A stretch of 64,000 nt of DNA, from contig NZ_MSMP01000001.1 of the NCBI RefSeq assembly GCF_001936575.1, positions 347,436 through 411,435 on the forward strand, in the 5' to 3' direction. The translations under genes and the position numbers were made by a program. This document shows, one piece after another, positions 35,064-44,885 of this stretch (the stretch's first letter is position 1; each line of letters begins with the position of its first letter). Origin of the DNA: Tenacibaculum agarivorans. Its GTDB lineage: Bacteria; Bacteroidota; Bacteroidia; Flavobacteriales; Flavobacteriaceae. Under the pieces are notes generated by a model that saw only the letters and a list, made by a program, of their open reading frames with translations, was not told the origin of the DNA and did not search any database.

Positions 35064-37907
35064 TTATTGATTCACTGTCCAAGAAATATAAAATTGAGAA
35101 CCAATGGTTCCTGCTTCTGGAACACTGTTGTACTCATTTCTTGTGATATTAGTTCCTCCTACTTTAAAAACTGATTTAATAGACGGAACAGCATAATTTA
35201 ATTGTGCGTCTAAAACAGTTCTAGCTGGGAGAACTCTATCAATAAATCTGGTCTGATATAACATGGCATCTTGCCAACTTGCATTAACTGCAAAACCAAA
35301 GTGTTGGAATAAGCGCTCATTACCAAATTGAACTTTTGCAGCATGTTTAGGCGCATTAAAGAATGGCTTAAACACAAAGTTATCTTTATTGTCTATTGTA
35401 AAATCTGAATAGGCATAACTACCTCCAAGGGTGAAGTTACTAAAGATTTTAGTATTAAATCCAGCAGTGAAACCAAAAGCTTGAATTTCAGAGCTACTAT
35501 TGGTAACTATACTAAATGTTTGAAGATTTCTATTTGCTATTGATAAAGGAGCTCCAGAAGTGGGATCATTAACATTTCCAACGTAAGGTACTACAACATT
35601 AACAGGTGTAATGAAGTCTTCGTGAGCATTAAAAAAACCTACCAAATCAAATTCAAAAAGTTTATTGGCAATATTAGTTGCTCCTCTATATCCTACCTCA
35701 AAAGATCTTACAATTTCAGGTTGTACTAAACTAGCAGTAGACACTTGTAGTAATGTAGGGTCTGCAGCTAACGTTCCATTAAGTGCATTTACTCTAAAAC
35801 TATTTTGAAATTGCTCTACCGATTCAGCTGTATATGCATTATTAAAGGCATCTTCTCCTGTTAATGTCACTGTTTGTGCTGCACCAGAAGCATCGGTAAA
35901 TCCACGTGTAACTGTTTCTCTTAATAGGTTTTCTTGTACTGAACCTATTAAAATAGCTCCTCCCAATTCTAAACCTAAATATTGATCTTGTGATGTAGGG
36001 TTTCTAAAACCTGTTTGAAAACCAATTCTAAAGTTATGATCTCTTTTTTCTCCTGCTGCATATGAAATTGTGGCTCTTGGAGAAACATTACCATCAAAAT
36101 TTCTAGATTTATCAAAACGTAATGTACCTGTAAACTTTAGTCGATCATCTAAAAACTTCTTTTGTATTTGAGTGTAAACACCATATTGCCTGTATCTTAT
36201 TATTCCATCATCATCTGTATATACTTGTCCTTGAGAATCTAGTGCGTAACTTCTAAAGCTACCTCCCACTTGTATGTCTGCAAATTCTATGTATTCGGAT
36301 AAATTTAAATTTGCATCAGCATGGTAGTATCCAGAATTCTCTATAAGACCTCCTCCTCCTTCAGCTATTGGAGTAGATCTGGCTAAACTCAACCCATTTG
36401 AAAATTCAGTAGAGCCTACTACAGGTTTATCTCTATCTACAAATGCTCTAGCTGTAGTGTGTGCATTATCATTTGTTAAACCATTTGCTAACAAACCAAA
36501 ATACATGGTAGCATATTCAATAAAATAGTTTTCATGTGTTTTCCAATTATTTAATAAAAACACACCTCCTAACCTAGAATCTAAAGTGTTTCCAGCATCA
36601 TTTTCATTATAATATCCTCTAATAAAATAATTCTTCCCTTTAAATTCAATCTTATATTGTTCCATAAAAGAATTCGTTTGTAGGTATCTATTACTTGCTT
36701 GAGATATATTATCACCAATATTAAATTTTGCTGCTAAAATAATTTCAGTGTTATTTTCTCCCCAAGGTCTAAAATGTAATGCTCCATCAAATAAAGTTGA
36801 TCTTAATCCGTAGTCTATTAAATCTTTTTCATCATATCCAGATCTGGTTATTAGTTGATTTTCAACACCTGGAACTCCTGCAATTAGATTTAACGGATTA
36901 ATACCTAGTGGCGCAAATGCGGGAGAGGCCAAAATTGCTAGATCTACTAAGTTAATAGAAACTTCGTCTCCATATACATTTACTCCATCATAAGCTGGAT
37001 TGGTAGAATGATCTACACTAGCCCCACCATTACTATTGCTTCTGTCTATAGCTGCCCAGTCTTCTCCTTTTATATATGTCATATTAACTTTACCAGCTAT
37101 CCAGTCGTTAAACTTATATGCGAATCTAGCTCCAACATCATAAAAAGCGAAATCACCTCTTCCTTTTTGAGTTGTTACACCCGATTTGGTATACACACTG
37201 ATTCCATCATCATCAAAAGGATTTTTACTGGTCATTAAAACAATGTTATTTAACGCATTTGCTCCATATAATGCTGATGCTGCGCCTGGTAGAATTTCCA
37301 CATTCTTAACATCTAGTTCATTGAGTCCAAAAGTATTTCCTAATGAATAATCAAAAACGGGTACGGCAACATCTACTCCATCAACTAATTGAACAGCTCT
37401 TACGTTATCTGTACTTACAAATCCTCTATTTGAACCTATAGCTTTAGTAATAAGGTTATTATCTAATACATCTATCCCTTTCAAATTTCCTAAACTTTGA
37501 TAGAAATTAGGTGAAGGAGTATTCTTTATGTATTTCTGGTCAATTCGCTCAATTGTTACTGGCGATTCTGCAATTCTTTCTGGGGTTCTCGAAGCAGAAA
37601 CTACCACTTGATCTAAGGCTAGTGTTTGTTTGAGGATTACATTTATCTCATCATCTTTACTTGATATCTGAATTACTTCTGTTTGATATCCAATTAAAGA
37701 CACACTAAGTGAAACAGGGAATTTTTTCACTTTAATTGTAAAAGCTCCATCAAAATCTGATCTGACAGATTCTCCTTCGCTAGTTGAAATATTGGCTCCT
37801 GGAAATGGTTCTAAATATTCATCAAAAACTAATCCTGAAATTTCGCTCTGAGCAAGCAAAAAACTGCTGCTTACTACAAGAAACAGTAAGAGTACTTTTT
37901 TTATCAT
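35064..37907 (-). CDS. TonB-dependent outer-membrane receptor (tandem copy 1)
   Basis: This 947-residue protein has the same domain order as the downstream paralog: signal peptide ending SSFLLAQ, CarboxypepD_reg domain, plug (DQVVVSASRTPERIAESPVTIERI; LPGAASALYGANALNNIVLM) and barrel ending YISWTVNQ. Long stretches of plug and barrel are nearly identical, so this is a tandem gene duplication. Divergence in loops (for example the region after SSPA/FAPLGINPLNLIAG) suggests different ligands or phage/antibody avoidance. Confidence 0.93.
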   Translation of the reverse strand: MIKKVLLLFLVVSSSFLLAQSEISGLVFDEYLEPFPGANISTSEGESVRSDFDGAFTIKVKKFPVSLSVSLIGYQTEVIQISSKDDEINVILKQTLALDQVVVSASRTPERIAESPVTIERIDQKYIKNTPSPNFYQSLGNLKGIDVLDNNLITKAIGSNRGFVSTDNVRAVQLVDGVDVAVPVFDYSLGNTFGLNELDVKNVEILPGAASALYGANALNNIVLMTSKNPFDDDGISVYTKSGVTTQKGRGDFAFYDVGARFAYKFNDWIAGKVNMTYIKGEDWAAIDRSNSNGGASVDHSTNPAYDGVNVYGDEVSINLVDLAILASPAFAPLGINPLNLIAGVPGVENQLITRSGYDEKDLIDYGLRSTLFDGALHFRPWGENNTEIILAAKFNIGDNISQASNRYLQTNSFMEQYKIEFKGKNYFIRGYYNENDAGNTLDSRLGGVFLLNNWKTHENYFIEYATMYFGLLANGLTNDNAHTTARAFVDRDKPVVGSTEFSNGLSLARSTPIAEGGGGLIENSGYYHADANLNLSEYIEFADIQVGGSFRSYALDSQGQVYTDDDGIIRYRQYGVYTQIQKKFLDDRLKFTGTLRFDKSRNFDGNVSPRATISYAAGEKRDHNFRIGFQTGFRNPTSQDQYLGLELGGAILIGSVQENLLRETVTRGFTDASGAAQTVTLTGEDAFNNAYTAESVEQFQNSFRVNALNGTLAADPTLLQVSTASLVQPEIVRSFEVGYRGATNIANKLFEFDLVGFFNAHEDFITPVNVVVPYVGNVNDPTSGAPLSIANRNLQTFSIVTNSSSEIQAFGFTAGFNTKIFSNFTLGGSYAYSDFTIDNKDNFVFKPFFNAPKHAAKVQFGNERLFQHFGFAVNASWQDAMLYQTRFIDRVLPARTVLDAQLNYAVPSIKSVFKVGGTNITRNEYNSVPEAGTIGSQFYISWTVNQ

Positions 37908-38072
37908 ACTTTGTTAGATTTAATTACTAAACTTCTTTAATTCAGCCTTAAAATAACAATTTCCTAATTACCTTCCAAAGAAATAAATAATAACAGGATC
38001 TAATAAAAAGAGTATAGTCTGTTTTTTAAACAACAAAACAGTAGCTAAAAAAATGTGAGTTTGTGCTCAGAT

Positions 38073-39263
38073 TTAATATAAGAAATTATTGTATGGGAAT
38101 ATTTTTGAGTGTATTTTTATAACACTGTCATATAATGTATCCTTGAATATTAGTATGTTTTCTTTATTTGCTGCTGATATAAAACATGCATTTTTTTCCA
38201 GATCATTCATCCATGTTTTTTCCCAATCTTCTAAAGTATAATGTGCCTTGGTTTTTTCAGTTACCAAATCGTCTTCATCTATTACTTCATGTGTATAAGC
38301 ATCAATCTTATTAAAAACCATTATTGTTGGTTTATTTGAACTGTCTATTTCATCCAAAATTTTATTTACTGAAGTAATATGATCTTCAAAATTAGGATGT
38401 GAAATATCAACTACATGTACCAATAAATCTGCTTCTCTTACTTCATCTAGAGTCGACTTGAAAGACTCTACTAACTGTGTAGGTAATTTTCTAATAAACC
38501 CTACTGTATCCGTAAGTAAAAAAGGCACATTTTTTACCACTACTTTTCTAACAGTAGTATCTAAAGTTGCAAACAGCTTATTTTCAGCAAAAACCTCACT
38601 TTTACTAATTAAGTTCATCAATGTAGATTTACCAACGTTAGTATACCCCACTAATGCTACCCTAACTAGTTTTCCTCTGTTCTTTCTCTGAACAGCCATT
38701 TGCTTATCTATGGTCTGTAACTTTTTTTTAAGTAGAGAGATTTTATCTCTAATGATACGACGGTCAGTTTCTATTTCTGTTTCTCCAGGTCCTCTCATTC
38801 CTATCCCCCCTTTTTGTTTATCAAGGTGAGTCCACATTCTTGTTAACCTAGGTAACAAATATTCATATTGTGCTAATTCAACTTGTGTTTTAGCTGAACT
38901 TGTTTGTGCTCTTTTTGCAAAAATGTCTAAGATTAGATTGGTCCTATCTAAAATCTTACAGTTTAACACTTTTTCTATATTTCTTAATTGAGCAGGCGAT
39001 AGTTCATCATCAAAAATTGCTGTACCAATCTCATTTCCTTCAATAAATGCTTTTACATCTTCTAACTTACCTGATCCTATAAATGTTTTAGGGTTAGGTC
39101 GGTCTAGTTTTTGTAAAAATCGTTTCACAGGAACTCCACCAGCAGTAAATGTTAAAAATGCCAACTCATCTAAATATTCGTTTGCTTTTTTCTCGTCTTG
39201 GTGTTGTGTTATTACTCCTATTAAAACGGTTTTTTCCGATATTACCTCTTGCGTTTCAATCAT
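38073..39263 (-). CDS. hflX: Ribosome-associated GTPase HflX
   Basis: This 396-residue protein has an N-terminal HflX domain (about 40-140), a coiled linker with the glycine-rich motif KGGIGMRGPGETEIETDRR, and a GTPase domain with G1 ALVGYTNVGKST, G3 DTVGFIRKLP and G4 NKID. HflX splits or rescues stalled ribosomes under stress. I chose ATG 39263 over ATG 39272 because a -7 element TACTTTTG occupies 39277-39270; the transcript would then start at or within a few bases of the ATG. Confidence 0.93.
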   Translation of the reverse strand: MIETQEVISEKTVLIGVITQHQDEKKANEYLDELAFLTFTAGGVPVKRFLQKLDRPNPKTFIGSGKLEDVKAFIEGNEIGTAIFDDELSPAQLRNIEKVLNCKILDRTNLILDIFAKRAQTSSAKTQVELAQYEYLLPRLTRMWTHLDKQKGGIGMRGPGETEIETDRRIIRDKISLLKKKLQTIDKQMAVQRKNRGKLVRVALVGYTNVGKSTLMNLISKSEVFAENKLFATLDTTVRKVVVKNVPFLLTDTVGFIRKLPTQLVESFKSTLDEVREADLLVHVVDISHPNFEDHITSVNKILDEIDSSNKPTIMVFNKIDAYTHEVIDEDDLVTEKTKAHYTLEDWEKTWMNDLEKNACFISAANKENILIFKDTLYDSVIKIHSKIFPYNNFLY

Positions 39264-39269
39264 AGAAGG

Positions 39270-39277
39270 CAAAAGTA
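39270..39277 (-). promoter_or_regulatory. -7 promoter element of hflX, leaderless or nearly so
   Basis: TACTTTTG on the minus strand has its G at 39270, only 7 bases before the chosen start codon's A at 39263. Transcription would begin at about 39265. Confidence 0.5.
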
Positions 39278-39284
39278 CAAATTC

Positions 39285-39863
39285 CTAAGATGATATTGTT
39301 GAATTCTTTGTACACTTATATACAAAAGCTGGCGGCATATTTAAAGGCTGAAAGTGCAATGTAACATTCTCTTTTTTGAAAATCTTTTTCATTTTTTTAA
39401 AATAGTCTAAACTATATTGAAATTGAGAAAATGTACCTTTATTTTTTAATGCGCTATACGATGCTTTTAAAATCTTTTTAGAGACTTCTTTGGGAATAAT
39501 TGATAAAGGTAAACTTGAAACTATATGATCTACTGATGTAAAACCTCTGTTATTAATTTCTTCAATAATATTTTCGGCAGACACCTTTAAAACAGTAAGT
39601 TGTGGATGGTTTATCTTTAGCAATTCATTGTAGAATAGCTCATTGATTTCAAAACAAATCAGATGTGAGTTTGGTTGTATTTTCTGAAGAATGTGTTTTG
39701 TAATAGCTCCATTTCCTGCTCCTAATTCAACTATCAAATTAGCATCACTAAAATTGATACCTTTCAACATCTTTTCAGCTAAAAAACGAGAACTTGGAAC
39801 TAGAGTTCCTGATGTTTTTGCTGTTGCTATGGCTTCTTTAAAGAAATTAAACTTCTTCCCCAA
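39285..39863 (-). CDS. Class I SAM-dependent methyltransferase
   Basis: This 192-residue protein has the SAM motif LIVELGAGNGAITKHIL at about 40-56, ICFEIN at motif II and VDHIVSSLPLSIIP at motif IV. The NxPF-like segment and the SSRFLAEKML start resemble phospholipid N-methyltransferases and rRNA adenine dimethylases; the short length favours the former. The substrate is uncertain. The only upstream start is a TTG at 39863 that lies inside a TACTTTTG promoter match (39868-39861), so the true start is doubtful; the next ATG would be at residue 31. Confidence 0.78.
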   Translation of the reverse strand: MGKKFNFFKEAIATAKTSGTLVPSSRFLAEKMLKGINFSDANLIVELGAGNGAITKHILQKIQPNSHLICFEINELFYNELLKINHPQLTVLKVSAENIIEEINNRGFTSVDHIVSSLPLSIIPKEVSKKILKASYSALKNKGTFSQFQYSLDYFKKMKKIFKKENVTLHFQPLNMPPAFVYKCTKNSTISS

Positions 39864-39905
39864 AAGTATATTTTTTTATTTTTACAGAAAAATTGTTAGG
39901 CAAAT

Positions 39906-40583
39906 ATGCGCTTTTTTCAAGATTTATTTCGTCTTTTTTATCCAAATTTATGTGTTAATTGTGATAGAAACTTATTTTCTTCTGAAAAAATTTTATGCGG
40001 TCATTGTAAAAATGACTTACCTATATTACAAAATAACGATAATATAACTGAGCTATTTTATGGTAGAATAAATGTAGAACAGGTTGTTTCTTTTCTTTCT
40101 TACCATAAGAATAATAGTACGCAAAAACTTATTCATACATTAAAATACAAGGGAAGAGAGGATATTGGTGAATTTTTAGGAGATTGGTTTGTTAAAGAGT
40201 TTAATTTATTATCTAGGTTTTCTGATATCGATGTTATTCTTCCTGTCCCTTTACATAACAAAAAATTGAAGACTAGAGGTTATAATCAGCTGACTTCATT
40301 TGGTCAAAAAGTTTCAAAAGAATTGAATATCGAATTTTGTTCTACCAAATTCCTAAAGGTTTCTGCAACAAAAACGCAAACCTTTAAAAATCGTTTCGAT
40401 AGATTTTCCAATCATTCTAGTTTTAAACTCAGTGACCCTTCTTACTTTAAGAACAAACATATTCTACTAATAGATGATGTAATTACTACAGGAGCTACGC
40501 TTATTTCTTGCTGTGAAGAGCTTTTAAAAGTTGAAGGTGTAAAAATTAGCATTGCTACCTTAGCTTTAACAAAAAAAATCTAG
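39906..40583 (+). CDS. ComF-family phosphoribosyltransferase-like protein
   Basis: This 225-residue protein has an N-terminal zinc-binding segment with four Cys (LCVNCDRNLFSSEKILCGHC) and a C-terminal PRTase motif ILLIDDVITTGATL. The middle reads VILPVPLHNKKLKTRGYNQ. ComF is needed for DNA uptake in naturally competent bacteria; in others its role is unclear. It is divergent from the methyltransferase gene, with 42 bases between starts. Confidence 0.92.
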   Translation: MRFFQDLFRLFYPNLCVNCDRNLFSSEKILCGHCKNDLPILQNNDNITELFYGRINVEQVVSFLSYHKNNSTQKLIHTLKYKGREDIGEFLGDWFVKEFNLLSRFSDIDVILPVPLHNKKLKTRGYNQLTSFGQKVSKELNIEFCSTKFLKVSATKTQTFKNRFDRFSNHSSFKLSDPSYFKNKHILLIDDVITTGATLISCCEELLKVEGVKISIATLALTKKI

Positions 40584-40605
40584 TAGTTTTTACTACTTTT
40601 GATGT

Positions 40606-42231
40606 ATGTTTAAATTTATTCATGTGAAATTTTTTAAGCGACTTGCTTTATTGATATTAGGTTGTATTACAATATCTAATTGTGCTAGAAAAGGTACTCC
40701 TAATGGTGGGCCTAAAGATGAAGAAGCTCCAATTTTAGTAGCAGCTAAGCCTGAGTTTAAAAGTTTAAATTTTAATGATGATAATATTAGAATTTACTTT
40801 AATGAATATATTACACTAAAGGATTTAACTAAACAGCTAATTATTTCTCCTCCTTTAAAGAATAATCCTTTGATAACTCCTCAGGGTACTCCAAGTAAAT
40901 ATATAAATATTAAAATTTTAGATACACTTAGAGATAATACAACATATACTTTTAATTTTGGAAATGCTGTACAGGATAATAACGAAAACAATCCTCTTGA
41001 GAATTTCCAATATTTATTTTCTACAGGTGATTTTATCGATTCCTTATCTATTAGTGGCTCTGTAAAAGATATTGCTTTAACAAAGCCTGATAAAAATTAT
41101 AGTGTTTTACTTTATAAAATTGATTCTACTTTCAACGACTCAATAGTATACAAACAAAAACCTAACTACGTTACTAGAACGTATGATTCTATTAATTATA
41201 AGTTTACAAATCTTAGAGATGGTAAATACTTTTTAATGGCGATAGATGAAGAGGTTTCTGATTATAAGTTTAGTTCTATTACAGATCAAATAGGTTTTTT
41301 AACGGATACTATTTCACTTCCTAGAGATAGTGTAATTACATCTCCTATTATCCTATTCAAGGAAATACAGCCTTATAAGTTTAAAAGAGGTAGAGAGGTT
41401 AGTAAAGGAAAAATTCAGTTTGGTTATACTGGTAGGCAAGAAGGAATGAAATTAAAACTTACTTCAGATGTACCTTCCGATTTTAAAGCTGAATCTGAAT
41501 TTGAGCAAGATAGCGACACCTTAAATTATTGGTATTACACAAAAGAAAAAATAGATTCTCTGAACTTTTTAGTTACTGAAAAAAGTACTGTAGATACTAT
41601 TACCGTTTTTTTACGTAAAAAGAAACTAGATTCTCTATCTATTGAATCTAACGTACAAGGTATTTTGCATTTAAAAGATACATTGATACTCAGCACTAAC
41701 AATCCTATTTCAACGTTTGATCCTTCTAAATTTTCTCTTGTAGATGGTGATACCGTTGCGATTGAACATACCTTGAAAAAGGTGTCTATTAATAAATTAG
41801 GGCTCTTTTTTAAGAAAAAATCAAACACTTCTTATAAGTTCACTGCATTACCTCAAGCTATAGAAGATTTATATCAAGTTAAGTCTAAAGACACTCTTTC
41901 GTATTCTTTTAGTACTAAAGATATAGAAGATTATGGAAGTATTATTTTAGATGTTAAAAAAGAAGTAAGTTCTCCAGTAATTATAGAGTTGTTAACAGAT
42001 AAAAAAGTAATTAAAAAACAAATTATTACTGCTTCAGGAAAGGTTGAGTTTGACGTGCTTGAACCTCAAAAATATATAATTAGAGCAATAGTAGATGAAA
42101 ACAATAATGGAATTTGGGATACCGGTAATTATTTGAAGAAAAAATTTCCTGAACGAATTATTTATTATCCTGAAGATCTCCCTGAGCTAAGACCTAATTG
42201 GATTTCGAATTTAAACTTTATTATAAAATAA
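40606..42231 (+). CDS. Ig-like (Big_5) domain lipoprotein
   Basis: This 541-residue protein has an N-terminal lipoprotein signal (lipobox ISNC, about residue 26), then RKGTPNGGPKDEEAPILVAAKPEF. A Big_5 immunoglobulin-like domain follows (FNDDNIRIYFNEYITL..TTYTFNFGNAVQDNNENNP), then several beta-rich repeats to DENNNGIWDTGNYLKKKFPERIIYYPE. The family is common in Bacteroidota, probably in the outer envelope, with no known function. It lies 22 bases after the comF-like gene and is probably co-transcribed. Confidence 0.88.
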   Translation: MFKFIHVKFFKRLALLILGCITISNCARKGTPNGGPKDEEAPILVAAKPEFKSLNFNDDNIRIYFNEYITLKDLTKQLIISPPLKNNPLITPQGTPSKYINIKILDTLRDNTTYTFNFGNAVQDNNENNPLENFQYLFSTGDFIDSLSISGSVKDIALTKPDKNYSVLLYKIDSTFNDSIVYKQKPNYVTRTYDSINYKFTNLRDGKYFLMAIDEEVSDYKFSSITDQIGFLTDTISLPRDSVITSPIILFKEIQPYKFKRGREVSKGKIQFGYTGRQEGMKLKLTSDVPSDFKAESEFEQDSDTLNYWYYTKEKIDSLNFLVTEKSTVDTITVFLRKKKLDSLSIESNVQGILHLKDTLILSTNNPISTFDPSKFSLVDGDTVAIEHTLKKVSINKLGLFFKKKSNTSYKFTALPQAIEDLYQVKSKDTLSYSFSTKDIEDYGSIILDVKKEVSSPVIIELLTDKKVIKKQIITASGKVEFDVLEPQKYIIRAIVDENNNGIWDTGNYLKKKFPERIIYYPEDLPELRPNWISNLNFIIK

Positions 42232-42256
42232 AAAGGGACTAAAATGTCCCCTTAAA
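42231..42256 (-). terminator. Short terminator between convergent genes
   Basis: GGGAC / GTCCC, with flanking AAAA on the left giving a T-run on the minus strand. It suits the TonB-C gene at 42283. Confidence 0.5.
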
Positions 42257-42282
42257 TTAATTCATAGTTTTTATACAAATAT

Positions 42283-43002
42283 TTATAACGAAAAATCCAA
42301 GTGCAATTCATAAGACACTGCTACTGATTGTCCATTTTTCTCTGCTGGTTTTATTCTTGATAGTTTAGAAACTAATTCTTCACTATATTTTGTTAGAATA
42401 CTCGTTTGATCGTTATTATTTTCATCAACCGCTTTTACATTTACTACATCTCCGTACTTGTCAATAACAAAACTTACAATAACCTTACCAACGATTTCTT
42501 TATCTAAAGCCTCTTCTGGATATTCAAAATGTTCTTGTATAAAATCCCCTATTCCAAGATTAAAACATCTTAATCTATCCTTATGTTCTGGGTTTTTACA
42601 AGACTGAAATGAAGGTAGTTTATCCACCTGTTGGAAGTTGTAAACATGATTACTCAACTTTGTAGTTCCAAGTTCATTTTTAAAATTTGCTTGCTGCTTT
42701 TCATTAGAAATACCTTTGGTAGAGAGAGATAAGGCGTCTATACTTTCAGCAATTCGCTTTGTTCTTTGGATTTCTTTTTTCCTTTTTCGAAGGAATCTTC
42801 GTTTCGTGTTATTAAGCCCTAAAACAATATATCTAGAAGGGGTAGAATCATCTCCTGCATATTTTGATTTGCACTTATCAACACCATTAAGATCTGTCTT
42901 AGTGGTAACTTTTGACGGCGAATCGCACGTCTTTGTGGACTGTGATGTTACAATTTGTTGTAAAAATAACAAACATAAAAGTAACCAATGTAATTTTTTC
43001 AT
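42283..43002 (-). CDS. TonB C-terminal-domain protein, secreted form (paralog)
   Basis: This 239-residue protein is a paralog of the one at 31000-31740: signal peptide (1-20, ending VTSQS), basic stretch KRRFLRKRKKEIQRTKR, and a TonB_C-like domain (FIQEHFEYPEEALDKEIVGKVIVSFVIDKYGDVVNVKAVD). It has no membrane anchor and no receptor neighbour. The five bases CCCCC end 3 bases before the ATG (43010-43006); together with flanking AAAAU they are complementary to the G-run shared by the candidate RNAs in this window. Confidence 0.8.
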   Translation of the reverse strand: MKKLHWLLLCLLFLQQIVTSQSTKTCDSPSKVTTKTDLNGVDKCKSKYAGDDSTPSRYIVLGLNNTKRRFLRKRKKEIQRTKRIAESIDALSLSTKGISNEKQQANFKNELGTTKLSNHVYNFQQVDKLPSFQSCKNPEHKDRLRCFNLGIGDFIQEHFEYPEEALDKEIVGKVIVSFVIDKYGDVVNVKAVDENNNDQTSILTKYSEELVSKLSRIKPAEKNGQSVAVSYELHLDFSL

Positions 43003-43071
43003 CTAGGGGGATTTTACTTGGTTATTACTAATATAATATTGGGATGTTAAAATTAACAAAATTTTATTAAA

Positions 43072-43120
43072 AAACAAAAAAACATGTTATATTAATTCGC
43101 GAATTAATAATTAACATGCT
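43072..43120 (-). terminator. Terminator of glnS
   Basis: A long interrupted stem, CATGTTA (43083-43089) / TAACATG (43112-43118), encloses the palindrome TTAATTCGCGAATTAA. Seven T follow on the minus strand. Confidence 0.75.
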
Positions 43121-43162
43121 CTTTTTCTGAGTTTTACAAAAAAATATTTTATCTTTTTTGGG

Positions 43163-44851
43163 TTATTTATTCATTTTAGCCCAAGTATCTCGTAGTCCTA
43201 CAATTTTATTGAACACTAATTTTTCTTCAGTAGTATCATTATCAACATTGAAATACCCTAAACGTTGGAATTGAAATCTGTCTCCAATTTTTGAGTTTAC
43301 TAATGCTGGTTCTACAAATGCATTAATAACATGTAAAGAATCTGGATTTAAGAACTCCATAAAATCTTTATCTTTATGAGAGTCTGGTGCTTCATCAGAA
43401 AATAAACGATCATATACTCTAACTTCAGCTTTTACTGCGTGTTTAATAGATACCCAATGTAGGGTTCCTTTAACTTTTCGTTTACTCTCTTCGGTACCAC
43501 TTCCAGATTTACTCAAAGGATCATAAGTACAATGAATTTCTGTTATGTTTCCTTCTTCATCTTTTACACAGCTTTCTCCTTTAATGATATAAGCATTCTT
43601 TAAGCGCACTTCTTTACCTAATGTTAACCTGAAGTACTTTCTATTTGCTTCTTCTTTAAAATCCTCTCTTTCGATGTATAATTCCCTAGAAAAAGGAACT
43701 TCTCTTGAGCCTGCGTCTAATTCCGGATTGTTCTCTGCAATTAAAATTTCTTCTCCATCTTCAGGGTAATTTGTAATTACCAGTTTAACAGGATTTAAAA
43801 CTCCCATTACACGATTTGCATTTTTATTTAAATCTTCACGGATCTTAAACTCTAATAACGCAACATCAATTACATTTTCACGCTTAGAAACTCCTACAGT
43901 TTCTATAAAACTTCTAATAGATGCTGGTGTGTACCCTCTTCTTCTTAATCCTGAAATTGTTGGCATTCTCGGATCATCCCAACCAGAAACTATACCTTCT
44001 TCTACCAATTTAAGTAGCTTTCGTTTACTCATTATGGTATAACTCAAGTTTAACCTTGAGAATTCACGTTGTTTTGGAGTTAATGGGTATTCACTTTTAC
44101 TATATTCGTATACATGATCTCTAAACCAATTGTATAAATCTCTATGAGGCTTGAATTCTAGAGAACATAGTGAGTGGGAAATTTGTTCAATGTAATCGCT
44201 TTCTCCATGCGTCCAATCATACATAGGATAAATCACCCAATCATTACCTGTTCTATGGTGTGATTTCTTAAGAATTCGATACATTAAAGGATCTCTTAAT
44301 AACATATTTGGTGAAGCCATATCAATTTTAGCGCGTAAAACGTGTTCACCTTCATCAAATTCACCATTCTTCATTTTAGTGAATAGATCTAAGTTTTCTT
44401 CGACAGTTCTATCTCTATACGGACTAGCAACACCAGGTTCTGTAGGTGTTCCTTTTTGTTCCGCCATTTCCTCAGAAGTTTGGCTATCTACATAGGCTTT
44501 TCCATCTTTTATCAATTGAACCGCCCAGTCATATAACTGTTGAAAGTAATCAGAAGAATAACACTCATTTTCCCATTGATATCCTAACCAAGCTACGTCT
44601 TTTTTTATTGCATCAACGTATTCTTGCTCTTCTTTTGCTGGATTAGTATCATCAAAACGTAGGTTTACTGGAGCATTATATTTTTCACCTAAACCAAAAC
44701 TAATTCCAATAGCTTTGGTATGTCCAATATGAAGATACCCATTAGGTTCAGGAGGGAAACGAAAACGTAAATTTTCGTTTTTCATACCGTTCGCTAAATC
44801 TTCTTCAATAATTTGCTCAATAAAATTTAATGATTTCTTTTCTTCTGACAT
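43163..44851 (-). CDS. glnS: Glutamine--tRNA ligase
   Basis: This 562-residue class I synthetase has the HIGH box in PPEPNGYLHIGHTKA, the KMSKS equivalent TIMSKRKLL, LRFDDTNPAKEEQEYV, and the two anticodon-binding barrels at the C-terminus. It charges tRNA-Gln directly. I chose ATG 44851; ATG 44857 two codons upstream is equally possible. A -7 element TACTTTTG at 44879-44872 gives a leader of only 9-15 bases. Confidence 0.95.
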   Translation of the reverse strand: MSEEKKSLNFIEQIIEEDLANGMKNENLRFRFPPEPNGYLHIGHTKAIGISFGLGEKYNAPVNLRFDDTNPAKEEQEYVDAIKKDVAWLGYQWENECYSSDYFQQLYDWAVQLIKDGKAYVDSQTSEEMAEQKGTPTEPGVASPYRDRTVEENLDLFTKMKNGEFDEGEHVLRAKIDMASPNMLLRDPLMYRILKKSHHRTGNDWVIYPMYDWTHGESDYIEQISHSLCSLEFKPHRDLYNWFRDHVYEYSKSEYPLTPKQREFSRLNLSYTIMSKRKLLKLVEEGIVSGWDDPRMPTISGLRRRGYTPASIRSFIETVGVSKRENVIDVALLEFKIREDLNKNANRVMGVLNPVKLVITNYPEDGEEILIAENNPELDAGSREVPFSRELYIEREDFKEEANRKYFRLTLGKEVRLKNAYIIKGESCVKDEEGNITEIHCTYDPLSKSGSGTEESKRKVKGTLHWVSIKHAVKAEVRVYDRLFSDEAPDSHKDKDFMEFLNPDSLHVINAFVEPALVNSKIGDRFQFQRLGYFNVDNDTTEEKLVFNKIVGLRDTWAKMNK

Positions 44852-44871
44852 ACTCACTATAAGTTTGAAGG

Positions 44872-44879
44872 CAAAAGTA
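44872..44879 (-). promoter_or_regulatory. -7 promoter element of glnS
   Basis: TACTTTTG on the minus strand predicts a start near 44866. The short leader is like that of hflX. Confidence 0.5.
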
Positions 44880-44885
44880 ATTATT

